A stretch of DNA of 64,000 bases, taken from positions 124,001 through 188,000 of the forward strand of contig NZ_JAGJDY010000010.1 of the NCBI RefSeq assembly GCF_018100795.1. The letters run 5' to 3'. The translations under genes and the position numbers were made by a program. The DNA is from Alteromonas sp. MMG017. Lineage in GTDB: Bacteria; Pseudomonadota; Gammaproteobacteria; Enterobacterales; Alteromonadaceae. Below the pieces are notes generated by a model. The model was not told where the DNA came from. It did not search any database and worked only from the letters and a program-made list of their open reading frames with translations. Shown here piece after piece: positions 37,165-46,291 of the stretch; position 1 is the first letter of the stretch; each line of letters opens with the position of its first letter.

Positions 37165-37965
37165 ATGACTAAATTAATGCCAAAAATCCTGTTAGCTATT
37201 ATTTTTATGATTTTCGCCACGCCATCATTTTCATCAAGTACGATTTTGTGGCGTGGTGATAAAAACACAGAAATAAAAATACAAGATAATAATGTTGAAG
37301 AAAAATATTTAAACGGTGGAAACAATAGCCAACCCGTAGTATTAAATGAAAAAAATGTATTAAGCTTTTTATCAAGTATAAGAGTGGTAAAAAATAAGAA
37401 TACTACTGAGCCCCTTTTTACGAAAGAACAACAAAGTCAACTTGCAAAATATTTATCGATAGGCTTACAAAAGGCAGGCCCTCACCAAGATATTGTATTT
37501 TCTATGGCAAAAGAAAGCAGAACCCTAGGAGGGTTAAAAAAACAAACTTACTATATTGCGGGTAGAGCATTTTACAACAATGCGCTACTCAACATTATTA
37601 TTGGTGAGTACAACCGTTTAGCTAACAGTGCCTATGAAATGGCTTACGATCCCACCAACCAAGGTCTGGTTGAATACGACTTTAATTACGGTGACCGAGC
37701 TGCGTCTAAATTTCCATTTAGCGAAAAATTACAATTCACTTTTTCGGGTGTAACCATGAAGCCTGATAGAACTGATTGGATGACGGTAAACCTAGAAGAG
37801 TTGAAGAAAACGACATCCTCATCAAAGACCCTTAAGGAAGTTTTAAAACCCAATGAAGATACACTTATAAAAAGATTTAAAACCCTTGAAAAGCTTAGAA
37901 AAGAGGGGCTAATTACCCAGGAAGAGTATCAACAAAAGCGTAAAGTACTTTTAGGGAATTTATGA
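37165..37965 (+). CDS. Exported protein with C-terminal SHOCT-like motif
   Basis: A 266-residue protein with signal peptide (cut near residue 24, SFSS-STI). The central part is unrecognised. The last ~33 residues (LIKRFKTLEKLRKEGLITQEEYQQKR) form a SHOCT-like helical pair, a small motif commonly placed at protein ends and of uncertain role, often linked to oligomerisation. The gene is followed by an AT-rich 150-bp gap before the response regulator. It may be envelope-located; no partner is evident. Confidence 0.7.
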   Translation: MTKLMPKILLAIIFMIFATPSFSSSTILWRGDKNTEIKIQDNNVEEKYLNGGNNSQPVVLNEKNVLSFLSSIRVVKNKNTTEPLFTKEQQSQLAKYLSIGLQKAGPHQDIVFSMAKESRTLGGLKKQTYYIAGRAFYNNALLNIIIGEYNRLANSAYEMAYDPTNQGLVEYDFNYGDRAASKFPFSEKLQFTFSGVTMKPDRTDWMTVNLEELKKTTSSSKTLKEVLKPNEDTLIKRFKTLEKLRKEGLITQEEYQQKRKVLLGNL

Positions 37966-38116
37966 TGATTTTTAAGGCTTTTTTATTATAAGACTTCGGT
38001 CGTATTCGCTTGCTCACATTGTAACTATTTTGTTAAAATAAATTTAACAAACATGCGTCAAGTTACGTATTGTGTGAGTGCATTTGGGTACTTGCTAAGC
38101 CGAGGGTAGTAATAGT

Positions 38117-38776
38117 ATGCAAAGAATTCTTATTATTGACGATCACCCCATTTTTCGTCACGCCATGGTGACGATATTGGGTAAGAAATTTCCTGAGTCT
38201 CAGACCCTTGAAGCCAACTCTCTATCTGAAGCACTTGAGTTACTTGAAGCTGATTCTGCTTTCGATCTTGTAATGCTTGATTTAAATATGCCAGAAACCT
38301 GCGGGCTTAATGGTTTACTTGAAATTAGGAACCAACATCCTAACCTTCCTGTTGTTATCATCTCGGCGGAAACCGAGAAACATAACATTCTTCAAACCAT
38401 CTCTTATGGTGCAGTCGGGTTTATATCAAAGAGTAGTAAAATCGAAGAGATTGCAACGTCAGTCGAATCTATCTTTGAAGGCAACGTGTGCCTTCCATCT
38501 GAAATCTTGCGTACGTCATCAGTCCGAAATCGCGTAAAAAAAGAAGATGCTATTTCGCTTGATCAAATTCGTTCATTAACCAGAAAAGAATTGGCGGTTT
38601 TGAAGTATTTAACCCAAGGGCTAGCAAATAAAGTTATTGCTTATGAGCTAAATATTTCAGAAACAACCGTGAAATCGCATGTATCATCGATTTTGAAAAA
38701 ATTAGGAGCAAGCAATCGAGTCAAAGTAGTGGCCAGCGCTGCTAATATCGATTTTAACCAGTACGTATTCAACTAA
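38117..38776 (+). CDS. LuxR/NarL-type response regulator, ErbR/AgmR-like
   Basis: A 219-residue regulator: receiver with acidic pocket Asp8-Asp9 and phospho-acceptor Asp55 (VMLDLNMPE), and a C-terminal LuxR helix-turn-helix (SLTRKELAVLKYLTQGLANKVIAYEL..., about 153-215). The start MQRILIIDDHPIFRHAM is close to ErbR/AgmR (PedR1) of Pseudomonas, which control PQQ alcohol oxidation. It is convergent with the NahK-like kinase gene, the genetic neighbourhood seen around erbR in P. aeruginosa. It is a leading candidate to bind the CCTCC/GGAGG element (inference). Confidence 0.85.
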   Translation: MQRILIIDDHPIFRHAMVTILGKKFPESQTLEANSLSEALELLEADSAFDLVMLDLNMPETCGLNGLLEIRNQHPNLPVVIISAETEKHNILQTISYGAVGFISKSSKIEEIATSVESIFEGNVCLPSEILRTSSVRNRVKKEDAISLDQIRSLTRKELAVLKYLTQGLANKVIAYELNISETTVKSHVSSILKKLGASNRVKVVASAANIDFNQYVFN

Positions 38777-38829
38777 TACGTACTATGCCTTCATGCCACT
38801 TGTCTATTGGCTTAAGTAAATAGCACGTA

Positions 38830-41373
38830 TTATGAAACAGACGATTTTAGTGCTTGTTTTAAGCGTGCTGAATTAATGGGTTTGTGTAACAACTGTATGC
38901 TTGTCCCTTCTAACTCGTTTTCTAGCGCTTTTGAGTGATTAGCCGTGCACAACATGATGGGCATAGAAGGCAATGTTTGCTTAATTTGCTTCGCTATTTC
39001 CAAGCCGTTCTCTCCGTCATCCAAATGATAATCGACGATAAGTAAATCACAGTCATCAAAGCAGTTGTCCATCACCGCCATGCATTGCGCGAAACCAGAA
39101 AATGTAACCACTTCCATTCCCCAGTTTTCAAATAGCGTTTGCATTGCTATACGCATATTAGTGTCGTTGTCGATATGCCATATTTGCTTATCTAGAAGGT
39201 TATCAGGCAAATTATACTGGGGTATAGCATCGAACGTAGCCTCGTGCTCAACTTCCTGAACAGATGCTAGGGGCACCGATAAAGTAAAACAAGACCCTAC
39301 CCCTTGCGTAGATGAAACGCTGATGTCGTGCTCAAGTAGCCGACTCATTTTATCTACAATGTAAAGCCCAAGTCCTAAACTATAAGAGTAGTTAAAGTCA
39401 TTTTCCAAACGGCTAAATTCTTTGAAGATTACCGTTTGATCTGCTTGGCTTATTCCTACGCCTTGGTCAAATATACTAATACGAAGATGACTACCCATCG
39501 TCCTAGCCGCAAAAAGCACTTTCCCTTTTGCACCGTACTTCATCGCATTACTCAGTAAGTTACGTAAAATTCGGGATAGTAAGCTTACGTCTGTATGAAC
39601 AATAGCGTCTTGAAATTTGTAGCGAAAATTTACCTGGTAGTCGTGGCTAATGTGGCTGAACTCCTCGGCTAACTGCGTTAGCAACGGAAGCGCATTCTCG
39701 CGCTGTTTATCAGGCTGCACTACGCCCGCATCTAACTTCGAGGTTTCAATCAATGTACGTATTAGACTGTTCAAATCAGACAGCGAGTTATCTAATGCAC
39801 TCACAATTGGGCCCGCCGAGGCTTGCACTTGATCTCGTAACGACTCATTGAACAAAATTGCTGCACTTAAGGGCTGCATTAAGTCGTGACTGATCGCCGC
39901 TAAAAACTTGCTCTTAGAATTCATTGCATCTTGCAGTGCGATATTTGCGTGGTGGAGTTCGCGGGTACGTTTTTCAACATTTGACTCCAGCTGATCTTTC
40001 GCGGCCTGCAGTTGCTGCTTACTTCTTACCTGTTCCGACACATCAGTCGCTAAAACAAAGTGCCCTTCTATTTCGTGCTTATCGTTAAAATGCGGCAAAT
40101 AGACTTTTTGTAAGAAACCCGTTTCGCCCTGAGCATTGGTTTCTTCACTTTGAAACGTGACAACTTCTCCTCTATTCACTCTTTCAACATAAGGCATCAG
40201 GTGAGGGTAAACATGTTTAAGATGACTTTGCTCCATCGCTACGCCATACAAAGGTTCTGCGCCTAATCCATACCAATCTCGATAACCCTTATTGGTATAT
40301 AGAAAGTGTTTATCGGTACCGATATAGGCGATAAGTGCGGGCACATTATCGGTAATCATGCGGATCCAGCTTTCGTTCTGCTTTAAGGTTTCCGCATACT
40401 GATGCTGGGACGTTACATTAGTAAAGGTGCACAGGGTGTTACCATCGGGCAGCATCGTAATACGTCTATCAACTACCAAGTTTTCGTTGATGATTTGGGT
40501 GGTATCCCCCGTTTTCTCAAGGTTTAACCCGCTCCAGTCAGTATGCATTTGCAGGGAATATATGTTCTTGCAATCGAACATTGTCTGCTTTGACAAATTA
40601 GATTGGGTTAAAAACGTATCGTTCCAAAAGGCAACGCCGCCCTCTTGGTTAATAAGTAATATACCAACATCAACACTATCAATGAGGCTTTGCAGCAGTT
40701 TATTTTTCTCTTTGATGACCTGCTCATACCGGTTCGACTCATTGAGCTTCACTTCGGTAATATCATTAAACAAGATAACTTTGCCGCCTTCTTGGGTGCG
40801 GCGTATAGTAAGTTGATACCACCGGCTATTAGACAGCTGATAGATAACCCGGCCTTCTGAATCAGGAGGAAGTACGCGACGGATCACTCCCAAATGCTTC
40901 GCGTGTTGAGTAATATCGTAATAATTATCGCCAATTTGAGGCGTAATGGTCAGATTATCCCACACGGTGCCGAAATGACGATTAAAATAGATAACTGCAC
41001 CTTTGCTATCTAATAACACCATGGCTTGATTAATACTTTCGATGGCATCATTTAAGCGCTGCTTTAACTGGTTGGTCTCTTGATGCGCTCGCGCTATTTC
41101 AGCATTCGATTTTTCTAATTTCTGCAAAACAACTTGCAAGGCTTCGGTTTTTTCATTTACCTTTTCAGATAACTGCACTGCATGCTCGAAAGCTCGATAA
41201 CTATGATGGTCGAATCCCCCCTCTTCAATACGGTACATAAGCGCCGCATTAATTTTTTCCAGCTTTTCATTTTCATCAACTTGGCGTGTGAGTTCGCGAC
41301 GAAGCCTCTCTAGTTCAGTTTCCTCGTGCGCCTTGTTTACTTCAGTCTCGATGTGCGACTCAGTTTTTAGCAA
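38830..41373 (-). CDS. nahK: PAS-containing hybrid histidine kinase, NahK/ErcS'-like
   Basis: An 847-residue cytoplasmic hybrid kinase. An N-terminal coiled coil (about 1-115) precedes three PAS-type domains (about 110-460). HisKA has phospho-acceptor His in ISHDLMQPLS (about residue 495), followed by HATPase (NLLSNAMKYG, FDQGVGI, YSLGLGLYIV) and a C-terminal receiver with Asp in LIVDYHLDDG. NahK of P. aeruginosa has this build and is encoded next to the nitric-oxide sensor NosP and near erbR. Here its start overlaps the NosP-like gene by 14 bp. It probably signals through phosphotransfer to a separate HPt protein or regulator; symbol by architecture and neighbour. Confidence 0.8.
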   Translation of the reverse strand: MLKTESHIETEVNKAHEETELERLRRELTRQVDENEKLEKINAALMYRIEEGGFDHHSYRAFEHAVQLSEKVNEKTEALQVVLQKLEKSNAEIARAHQETNQLKQRLNDAIESINQAMVLLDSKGAVIYFNRHFGTVWDNLTITPQIGDNYYDITQHAKHLGVIRRVLPPDSEGRVIYQLSNSRWYQLTIRRTQEGGKVILFNDITEVKLNESNRYEQVIKEKNKLLQSLIDSVDVGILLINQEGGVAFWNDTFLTQSNLSKQTMFDCKNIYSLQMHTDWSGLNLEKTGDTTQIINENLVVDRRITMLPDGNTLCTFTNVTSQHQYAETLKQNESWIRMITDNVPALIAYIGTDKHFLYTNKGYRDWYGLGAEPLYGVAMEQSHLKHVYPHLMPYVERVNRGEVVTFQSEETNAQGETGFLQKVYLPHFNDKHEIEGHFVLATDVSEQVRSKQQLQAAKDQLESNVEKRTRELHHANIALQDAMNSKSKFLAAISHDLMQPLSAAILFNESLRDQVQASAGPIVSALDNSLSDLNSLIRTLIETSKLDAGVVQPDKQRENALPLLTQLAEEFSHISHDYQVNFRYKFQDAIVHTDVSLLSRILRNLLSNAMKYGAKGKVLFAARTMGSHLRISIFDQGVGISQADQTVIFKEFSRLENDFNYSYSLGLGLYIVDKMSRLLEHDISVSSTQGVGSCFTLSVPLASVQEVEHEATFDAIPQYNLPDNLLDKQIWHIDNDTNMRIAMQTLFENWGMEVVTFSGFAQCMAVMDNCFDDCDLLIVDYHLDDGENGLEIAKQIKQTLPSMPIMLCTANHSKALENELEGTSIQLLHKPINSARLKQALKSSVS

Positions 41374-42535
41374 AATACACCCCCGTGAAGGTCTGGTTTA
41401 AATGCACCGAATGTATATGTTCACCATAAGCATTAAACCCAGCTACTTGATATTTATTTTGTAGCCGCTGAATTTCAGCCGTTTTTTTATTTTGCTCTAT
41501 TTCTAAGCGCCGCAAAAAGCAATCACACGTATACACAAACTCGGCTTCCCCCAGTTCCTCGCTAAGGGTTTCTAACTTTTGCTCCATAGCATCAATACAG
41601 TCACCAAGCTGCACAAAGGTAAGAATGATGCCGATATCTACCGCACAGTAAAAAGTAATAGCGTTGGTGGCTAAATCGACTTTTTGTATCGATCGGATAA
41701 AATACCTATCCCCTACCAGTACCGCCAATGGAAATACTGAAAACACATCAGGGGTTAAATCAGCAGCCTTTAGCCCAAGTAAACTCGCATAGTATTGCGC
41801 AGCTGGTTCGCCGTTAATCTCGTAAACCGTACGAGATTCAGGATCTGCCTTGGTGACCACCAGCTTAGATACTGGCGAGTCGATATGATCAACTGAAAAA
41901 ACAGAGAAAGGTTTACCGGTTCCCACCAACATTAATACCGCGGCATTCTGGTGAAACTCACCTTGATAAAAAACATAGGTCGCTTCAAGTTTTAAATCAT
42001 CGCCGGCACTTCCTCCTAAATGAGGAATATTGCCAAACGCGGTAGCGAACGTCTCAAGGAAATGCTCCTCGTGGCGGGTAAGCCCGTCTAAAACAGAGAT
42101 TACAAAATGTTGATTGGTATCGTATCGTTTGTCTCTTGCCTGCAAGGTATTACGCAGCCCACTTGCCGTATCGTGGGCTTCGTCGAAATTAATTTCATCT
42201 AAATTTGAAACTAGCGCGGTAGCTATGGAAAATTCGCATTTTAGAAAAGCCACAACAACTAGGCTTTCAGTACAGTACCCGTTTTTATTAAACTCTCCTG
42301 CGCTAGTGCAACCTACTGTGGGCACATTGGCAAACAGCGATGTCATTTGCTTCGCAACTTCATCTAAATCAAAGGATGTGGATGTATGGAAAAGTACCAG
42401 CTCTATTTCATCTAGTGCTGCTTTAGATAATATTTCACTGGCCACATCGTGACACGCATCTGTCGCTAAGTAGGCGGCATGCCCAGACTGGCTTGCGGGT
42501 TTACTCAGCGCGGACAGGATGGAAGTTTTTGACAC
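41360..42535 (-). CDS. nosP: FIST-domain protein, NosP-like nitric-oxide sensor
   Basis: A 391-residue protein with FIST_N (about 25-215, AFLKCEFSIATALVSN...) and FIST_C (about 220-365, INGEPAAQYYASLLG) domains and no signal peptide. In P. aeruginosa and Vibrio a FIST protein of this kind (NosP) binds haem and nitric oxide and controls the kinase NahK encoded next to it; the same pair overlaps by 14 bp here. I chose GTG 42535 because AAGGTG lies just upstream; 42568 would give a longer overlap with the NosR-like gene. The 35-bp overlap with that gene implies coupling. Haem ligand not identified by me. Confidence 0.78.
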   Translation of the reverse strand: MSKTSILSALSKPASQSGHAAYLATDACHDVASEILSKAALDEIELVLFHTSTSFDLDEVAKQMTSLFANVPTVGCTSAGEFNKNGYCTESLVVVAFLKCEFSIATALVSNLDEINFDEAHDTASGLRNTLQARDKRYDTNQHFVISVLDGLTRHEEHFLETFATAFGNIPHLGGSAGDDLKLEATYVFYQGEFHQNAAVLMLVGTGKPFSVFSVDHIDSPVSKLVVTKADPESRTVYEINGEPAAQYYASLLGLKAADLTPDVFSVFPLAVLVGDRYFIRSIQKVDLATNAITFYCAVDIGIILTFVQLGDCIDAMEQKLETLSEELGEAEFVYTCDCFLRRLEIEQNKKTAEIQRLQNKYQVAGFNAYGEHIHSVHLNQTFTGVYFAKN

Positions 42536-44591
42536 GTGTTGGCACCTTATTTTTCTTATATTTATCAATTTTGCATAGATTGGGATTATCTAGCGTTACG
42601 ACACACTCAAAGCACTGTACGCATTCTGCATAATCAATGCTGCCATCTGACTCGATGGCATCTACGCCGCACTTTTTCTGCTTACACAGTTGGCAAGGGC
42701 TACCACATTCTTTACGCCGTTCTAAAAGCTTCACGATAGGAAAGCGCCCTAAAATCGCTAAACCGGCACCTAATGGGCAAAGGTAGCGACAATAGACTTT
42801 GTGAATTTTTAAGCTTAATCCTAAAAGTAAAAGTGCATAAAGTACGAACGGCCAGTAGCGTACAAAATGGAGCGTAATTGAGGTTTTAAACGGCTCAACC
42901 TCGGCCAGCTTCTCGGCCAATGTCAGTGAGTAAAACGACGTTGCAACCAAGCCAACAAGCACTACATACTTAAGTTTTTGTGCATATTTATGGTGTTTTG
43001 GCTTTATTCGAATCTGCCTTATTTTTAACTTTTGTGCAACAACAGCCATGATTTCCTGAAGCGCCCCAAAGGGGCATAACCAGCCGCAATAAAGCCCGCG
43101 CCCCACAATAAATAACGACACAAATACAAAGCACCACAACACAAAGATGACAGGGTCGAGCAAATAGACTTCAATAGAAAAACCATCCGCTAAATCGAGT
43201 AACAAAGTATAGATATTGACGACCGACAATTGCCCTTGTGCGTAGATGCCAATAAAGAACAAGACAAACAGCAGTGATGCCCCTCTGACTACATGCACCA
43301 TGCGCGTGTATTTCATTAGCTTTCGCTGGAAACCAAAGAACAATGACAGCGCAATTAAGTAAACAATTGTAATACTGAGCGCCAGCCACCTGCTTTGCCA
43401 CAATTGCTGCCAAAGGGGCACAGCAGCACTTTGCTGTGCATCGGGATTTTCCATAAATAGCACGTCAGGTAATAAAAACGTGTGGTTAAACAGGTGCTCA
43501 TCTAGCTCCATAAATCGAGGGCTAAAGGGCAAGCTAATGGAGGCTGTCATTTCCTGGTCAAGTGACAGCCCACCTTGTGATTTAATTCTTAGCACCTTTA
43601 TGTCGGTAAATTCAGGTAACGGTTGGGCAAAGCGAGGATCGTAAAAACTATAAAAATCTAAATCCCTTGCATCAATCGTAAATGCAGATTGCGATAGGCG
43701 AAAAAATTCCGGTGCAGTTTGGGGAATAAATTCATCACTGACAAAACTAAAGCCTTGAGTATTCATTACTAACATGGCTACTTCGCCAGGCTTTAAGCTT
43801 TCTTGAAGCCTGAGGTATTCATCTTCACTGAGCAGGTTTTTGCCCACGATAGGTAAACTAAGAAAACCATAATAGTGCTCAGAGAATAAGGGCGTTTCGG
43901 GATCGGCAACGCTATTAGCAGCATCGATAATTTCAGTAGCAAGGCCCTCCATTTCAGAACGGTAAATGGTTTGTTTTTGAATATAGCCGGCGTTTACAAG
44001 CTGTTCAAAGGTTAGCGCTTCAAAAAATTCGGGGTTAATAATTCGCGTACTGGGCAATACAAAACCATCTAGTTTAGCCCGTGCTACCGCCAACGCCGAT
44101 GTCACGATAGTATCGTTAATAACCAGTACCGATACCGTGGCTTTGGTCACACCATCAAAGTAAGTCGCATTCTTGCCTACATGGCTTTTGCCTCCAACGA
44201 CGAAACGTTCTTTCACGTTGTGGCTTTTATATTGAGCGATAAAATCTCTTAACGACTGTTCCCCTAACCCATGTAAAAAGATGGGCTCACTGTGTTTTTT
44301 AATGGCTAAGTCAGCAAAATTGCCTTGGGTATCTAGTCCAATTAATACATTGACGGGCTTACCGGAAAATCCAATAAAATCGACGAAATCTTTCGATTCG
44401 AATACGTACCCTAGCAATTGCTGCAATTGATAAACCGGTATTACATTAATGTCTGTGTGCGCTGCGCCTACTCGGGTAGCGTTAGGAAACAATTGATGTA
44501 CCTCTTGAGGGATCTCAGTTGCGTCAGATTGCGCAAAGGCTAGCGAGATAGAGGTTATCGTAAAACAAAGAAACAGGAGCGACTTCAACAT
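42501..44591 (-). CDS. NosR/NirI-type membrane flavo-iron-sulfur protein
   Basis: A 696-residue protein: signal peptide, periplasmic FMN-binding domain (about 80-200; DGVTKATVSVLVIN includes the Thr normally bound to FMN), several membrane helices (about 400-620) with CGWLCPFGALQE and CRYLCPLGAG loops, and a C-terminal ferredoxin part (CGSPCQLCKQKKC, CVQCFEC). This is the NosR build. NosR normally supports nitrous-oxide reductase, but no nosZ, nosD or related gene is in the window; here the gene lies between aldehyde dehydrogenase and nosP. It may pass electrons between the quinone pool and periplasm in alcohol oxidation or serve signalling (inference). Confidence 0.85.
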   Translation of the reverse strand: MLKSLLFLCFTITSISLAFAQSDATEIPQEVHQLFPNATRVGAAHTDINVIPVYQLQQLLGYVFESKDFVDFIGFSGKPVNVLIGLDTQGNFADLAIKKHSEPIFLHGLGEQSLRDFIAQYKSHNVKERFVVGGKSHVGKNATYFDGVTKATVSVLVINDTIVTSALAVARAKLDGFVLPSTRIINPEFFEALTFEQLVNAGYIQKQTIYRSEMEGLATEIIDAANSVADPETPLFSEHYYGFLSLPIVGKNLLSEDEYLRLQESLKPGEVAMLVMNTQGFSFVSDEFIPQTAPEFFRLSQSAFTIDARDLDFYSFYDPRFAQPLPEFTDIKVLRIKSQGGLSLDQEMTASISLPFSPRFMELDEHLFNHTFLLPDVLFMENPDAQQSAAVPLWQQLWQSRWLALSITIVYLIALSLFFGFQRKLMKYTRMVHVVRGASLLFVLFFIGIYAQGQLSVVNIYTLLLDLADGFSIEVYLLDPVIFVLWCFVFVSLFIVGRGLYCGWLCPFGALQEIMAVVAQKLKIRQIRIKPKHHKYAQKLKYVVLVGLVATSFYSLTLAEKLAEVEPFKTSITLHFVRYWPFVLYALLLLGLSLKIHKVYCRYLCPLGAGLAILGRFPIVKLLERRKECGSPCQLCKQKKCGVDAIESDGSIDYAECVQCFECVVTLDNPNLCKIDKYKKNKVPTRVKNFHPVRAE

Positions 44592-44630
44592 AAAGACATA
44601 GGCAGCACATATGTGCTGCCCTCCCCTTAA

Positions 44631-46148
44631 TTAAAAGAAACCAAGTGGATTAATGTCGTAGCTCACCAACAAGTTTTTAGTCTGTTGATAATGATCCATC
44701 ATCATCTTGTGCGTTTCACGGCCGATCCCAGACTTTTTATATCCACCGAAAGCAGCATGCGCTGGGTAAAGGTGATAACAGTTTGTCCATACGCGCCCCG
44801 CTTCAATAGCTCTACCTACTCTAAAAGCAATATTCGCGTCGCGGCTCCAAAGCCCAGCGCCTAGTCCAAAGCTGGTATTGTTAGCAATTTCAATAGCTTC
44901 TTCTTCGGTTTTAAAAGTTTGCACTGCGATAACTGGGCCAAAAATTTCTTCTTGGAACACACGCATTTGGTTGTGCCCTTTTAAAATAGTAGGCTGAATG
45001 TAGTAACCTTTATCTAAACCGGGTAATTGTTCTTTTTCACCACCAGTAACAACTTCGGCCCCTTCAGATTTACCAATATCAATGTACTTCAGGATTTTAT
45101 CGAACTGTTCACTAGACGCTTGCGCGCCGACCATAGTTTCTGTATCAAGTGGGTTTCCACGTTTAATCTTGTGGATTTTTTCAATCACCTTATCCATGAA
45201 CGCATCGTAGATATCCTCATGAATAACCGCTCGAGATGGGCAGGTACACACTTCACCTTGGTTGAAGTAACCAAGTACTAAACCTTCTGCACATTTATCA
45301 ATGAACTCAGGCTCATGATCCATAATGTCTGGGAAGAACAGGTTCGGTGACTTACCGCCAAGTTCAACCGTAGACGGTATAAGGTTTTCAGCGGCGCAAC
45401 GTAGAATATGTTCACCCACTGGGGTGGAACCCGTGAAGGCGATTTTGGCAATTCGGGTACTTGTGGCAAGCGCTTGGCCTGCTTCTGCACCAAACCCATT
45501 TACAATATTGAGTACGCCCGGCGGTAGTAAGTCTTGAATAAGTTCAGCAAAGACCAAGATAGACACTGGCGTTTGTTCTGCGGGTTTTAACACCACAACA
45601 TTACCCGTTACGATAGCCGGCGCAAGTTTCCACGCCGCCATAAGGAGTGGGAAGTTCCATGGAATGATTTGACCGACGACACCGTATGGTTCGTGGAAGT
45701 GATAAGCCACTGTGTTCTTATCTATTTCGCCGATAGTACCTTCTTGGCTGCGTATACAACCAGCATAATAGCGGAAATGGTCAGCAGCCAATGGAACGTC
45801 GGCGTTCAGGGTTTCACGCACGGCCTTACCGTTATCCCATGTTTCCGCTACCGCAAGCATTTCAAGATTAGCTTCAATACGATCGGCTATTTTTAACAAA
45901 ATATTTGAGCGTTCAGCGACTGACGTATCCGCCCACCCTTTTTTGGCAGCATGAGCAGCATCAATGGCCAGCTCGATATCTTCAGCAGTAGAACGTGGGA
46001 TTTGTGCTATATCACTGCCATCTACAGGCGACGTAGTAATAAAGTATTCACCTTTAACCGGCGCAACCCATTCACCGCCGATAAAATTACCATAACTTTC
46101 TTTGAAACTGACTACTGAACCTTCACTTCCTGGATTTGCGTAAATCAT
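44631..46148 (-). CDS. NAD-dependent aldehyde dehydrogenase, ExaC/AldB-like
   Basis: A 505-residue cytoplasmic ALDH with Rossmann-fold motif [11 protein letters not shown], general-base Glu262 (VELGGKSPN) and catalytic Cys301 in [11 protein letters not shown]. It resembles the acetaldehyde dehydrogenase ExaC and AldB that complete ethanol oxidation to acetate in PQQ-dependent pathways. It is the first gene of an operon with nosR-like, nosP and nahK genes (gap 39 bp, then overlaps). Regulatory site 6 lies 117 bp upstream. Confidence 0.9.
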   Translation of the reverse strand: MIYANPGSEGSVVSFKESYGNFIGGEWVAPVKGEYFITTSPVDGSDIAQIPRSTAEDIELAIDAAHAAKKGWADTSVAERSNILLKIADRIEANLEMLAVAETWDNGKAVRETLNADVPLAADHFRYYAGCIRSQEGTIGEIDKNTVAYHFHEPYGVVGQIIPWNFPLLMAAWKLAPAIVTGNVVVLKPAEQTPVSILVFAELIQDLLPPGVLNIVNGFGAEAGQALATSTRIAKIAFTGSTPVGEHILRCAAENLIPSTVELGGKSPNLFFPDIMDHEPEFIDKCAEGLVLGYFNQGEVCTCPSRAVIHEDIYDAFMDKVIEKIHKIKRGNPLDTETMVGAQASSEQFDKILKYIDIGKSEGAEVVTGGEKEQLPGLDKGYYIQPTILKGHNQMRVFQEEIFGPVIAVQTFKTEEEAIEIANNTSFGLGAGLWSRDANIAFRVGRAIEAGRVWTNCYHLYPAHAAFGGYKKSGIGRETHKMMMDHYQQTKNLLVSYDINPLGFF

Positions 46149-46264
46149 AATGACACCTTTTTTGAATGCTTAGCGCGTTAACACGCTGCTAGTTCTCGTT
46201 TACTGTGTCATTTGATAATCGTACTTTTACGGCCAATCCACCATAATGCGATAGGCCGATTTGG

Positions 46265-46279
46265 CTCCTACTTTAGGAG
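46265..46279. promoter_or_regulatory. CTCCT-N5-AGGAG element, site 6 (aldehyde dehydrogenase operon)
   Basis: CTCCTACTTTAGGAG with perfect 5-bp arms and flanking GGGGA, 117 bp upstream of the aldehyde dehydrogenase start. It aligns best with the reverse strand of site 2 (CTCCT/AGGAG with five-base spacer and GGGGA). Confidence 0.68.
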
Positions 46280-46291
46280 GGGAAAGGAAGT

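Noticed and set aside
40427..40816. 129-codon open frame antisense to the NahK-like kinase
   Set aside because: It lies wholly within the PAS-domain coding region on the other strand and has no ribosome site or family features.
42005..42025. TTCCTCCTAAATGAGGAA, similar to the CCTCC/GGAGG element
   Set aside because: It lies inside the FIST-protein coding sequence, the arms differ from the consensus, and no gene starts nearby.
42501..44591. Denitrification locus
   Set aside because: A NosR-like protein alone suggested it, but no nosZ, nosDFY or other reductase gene is present in the window.
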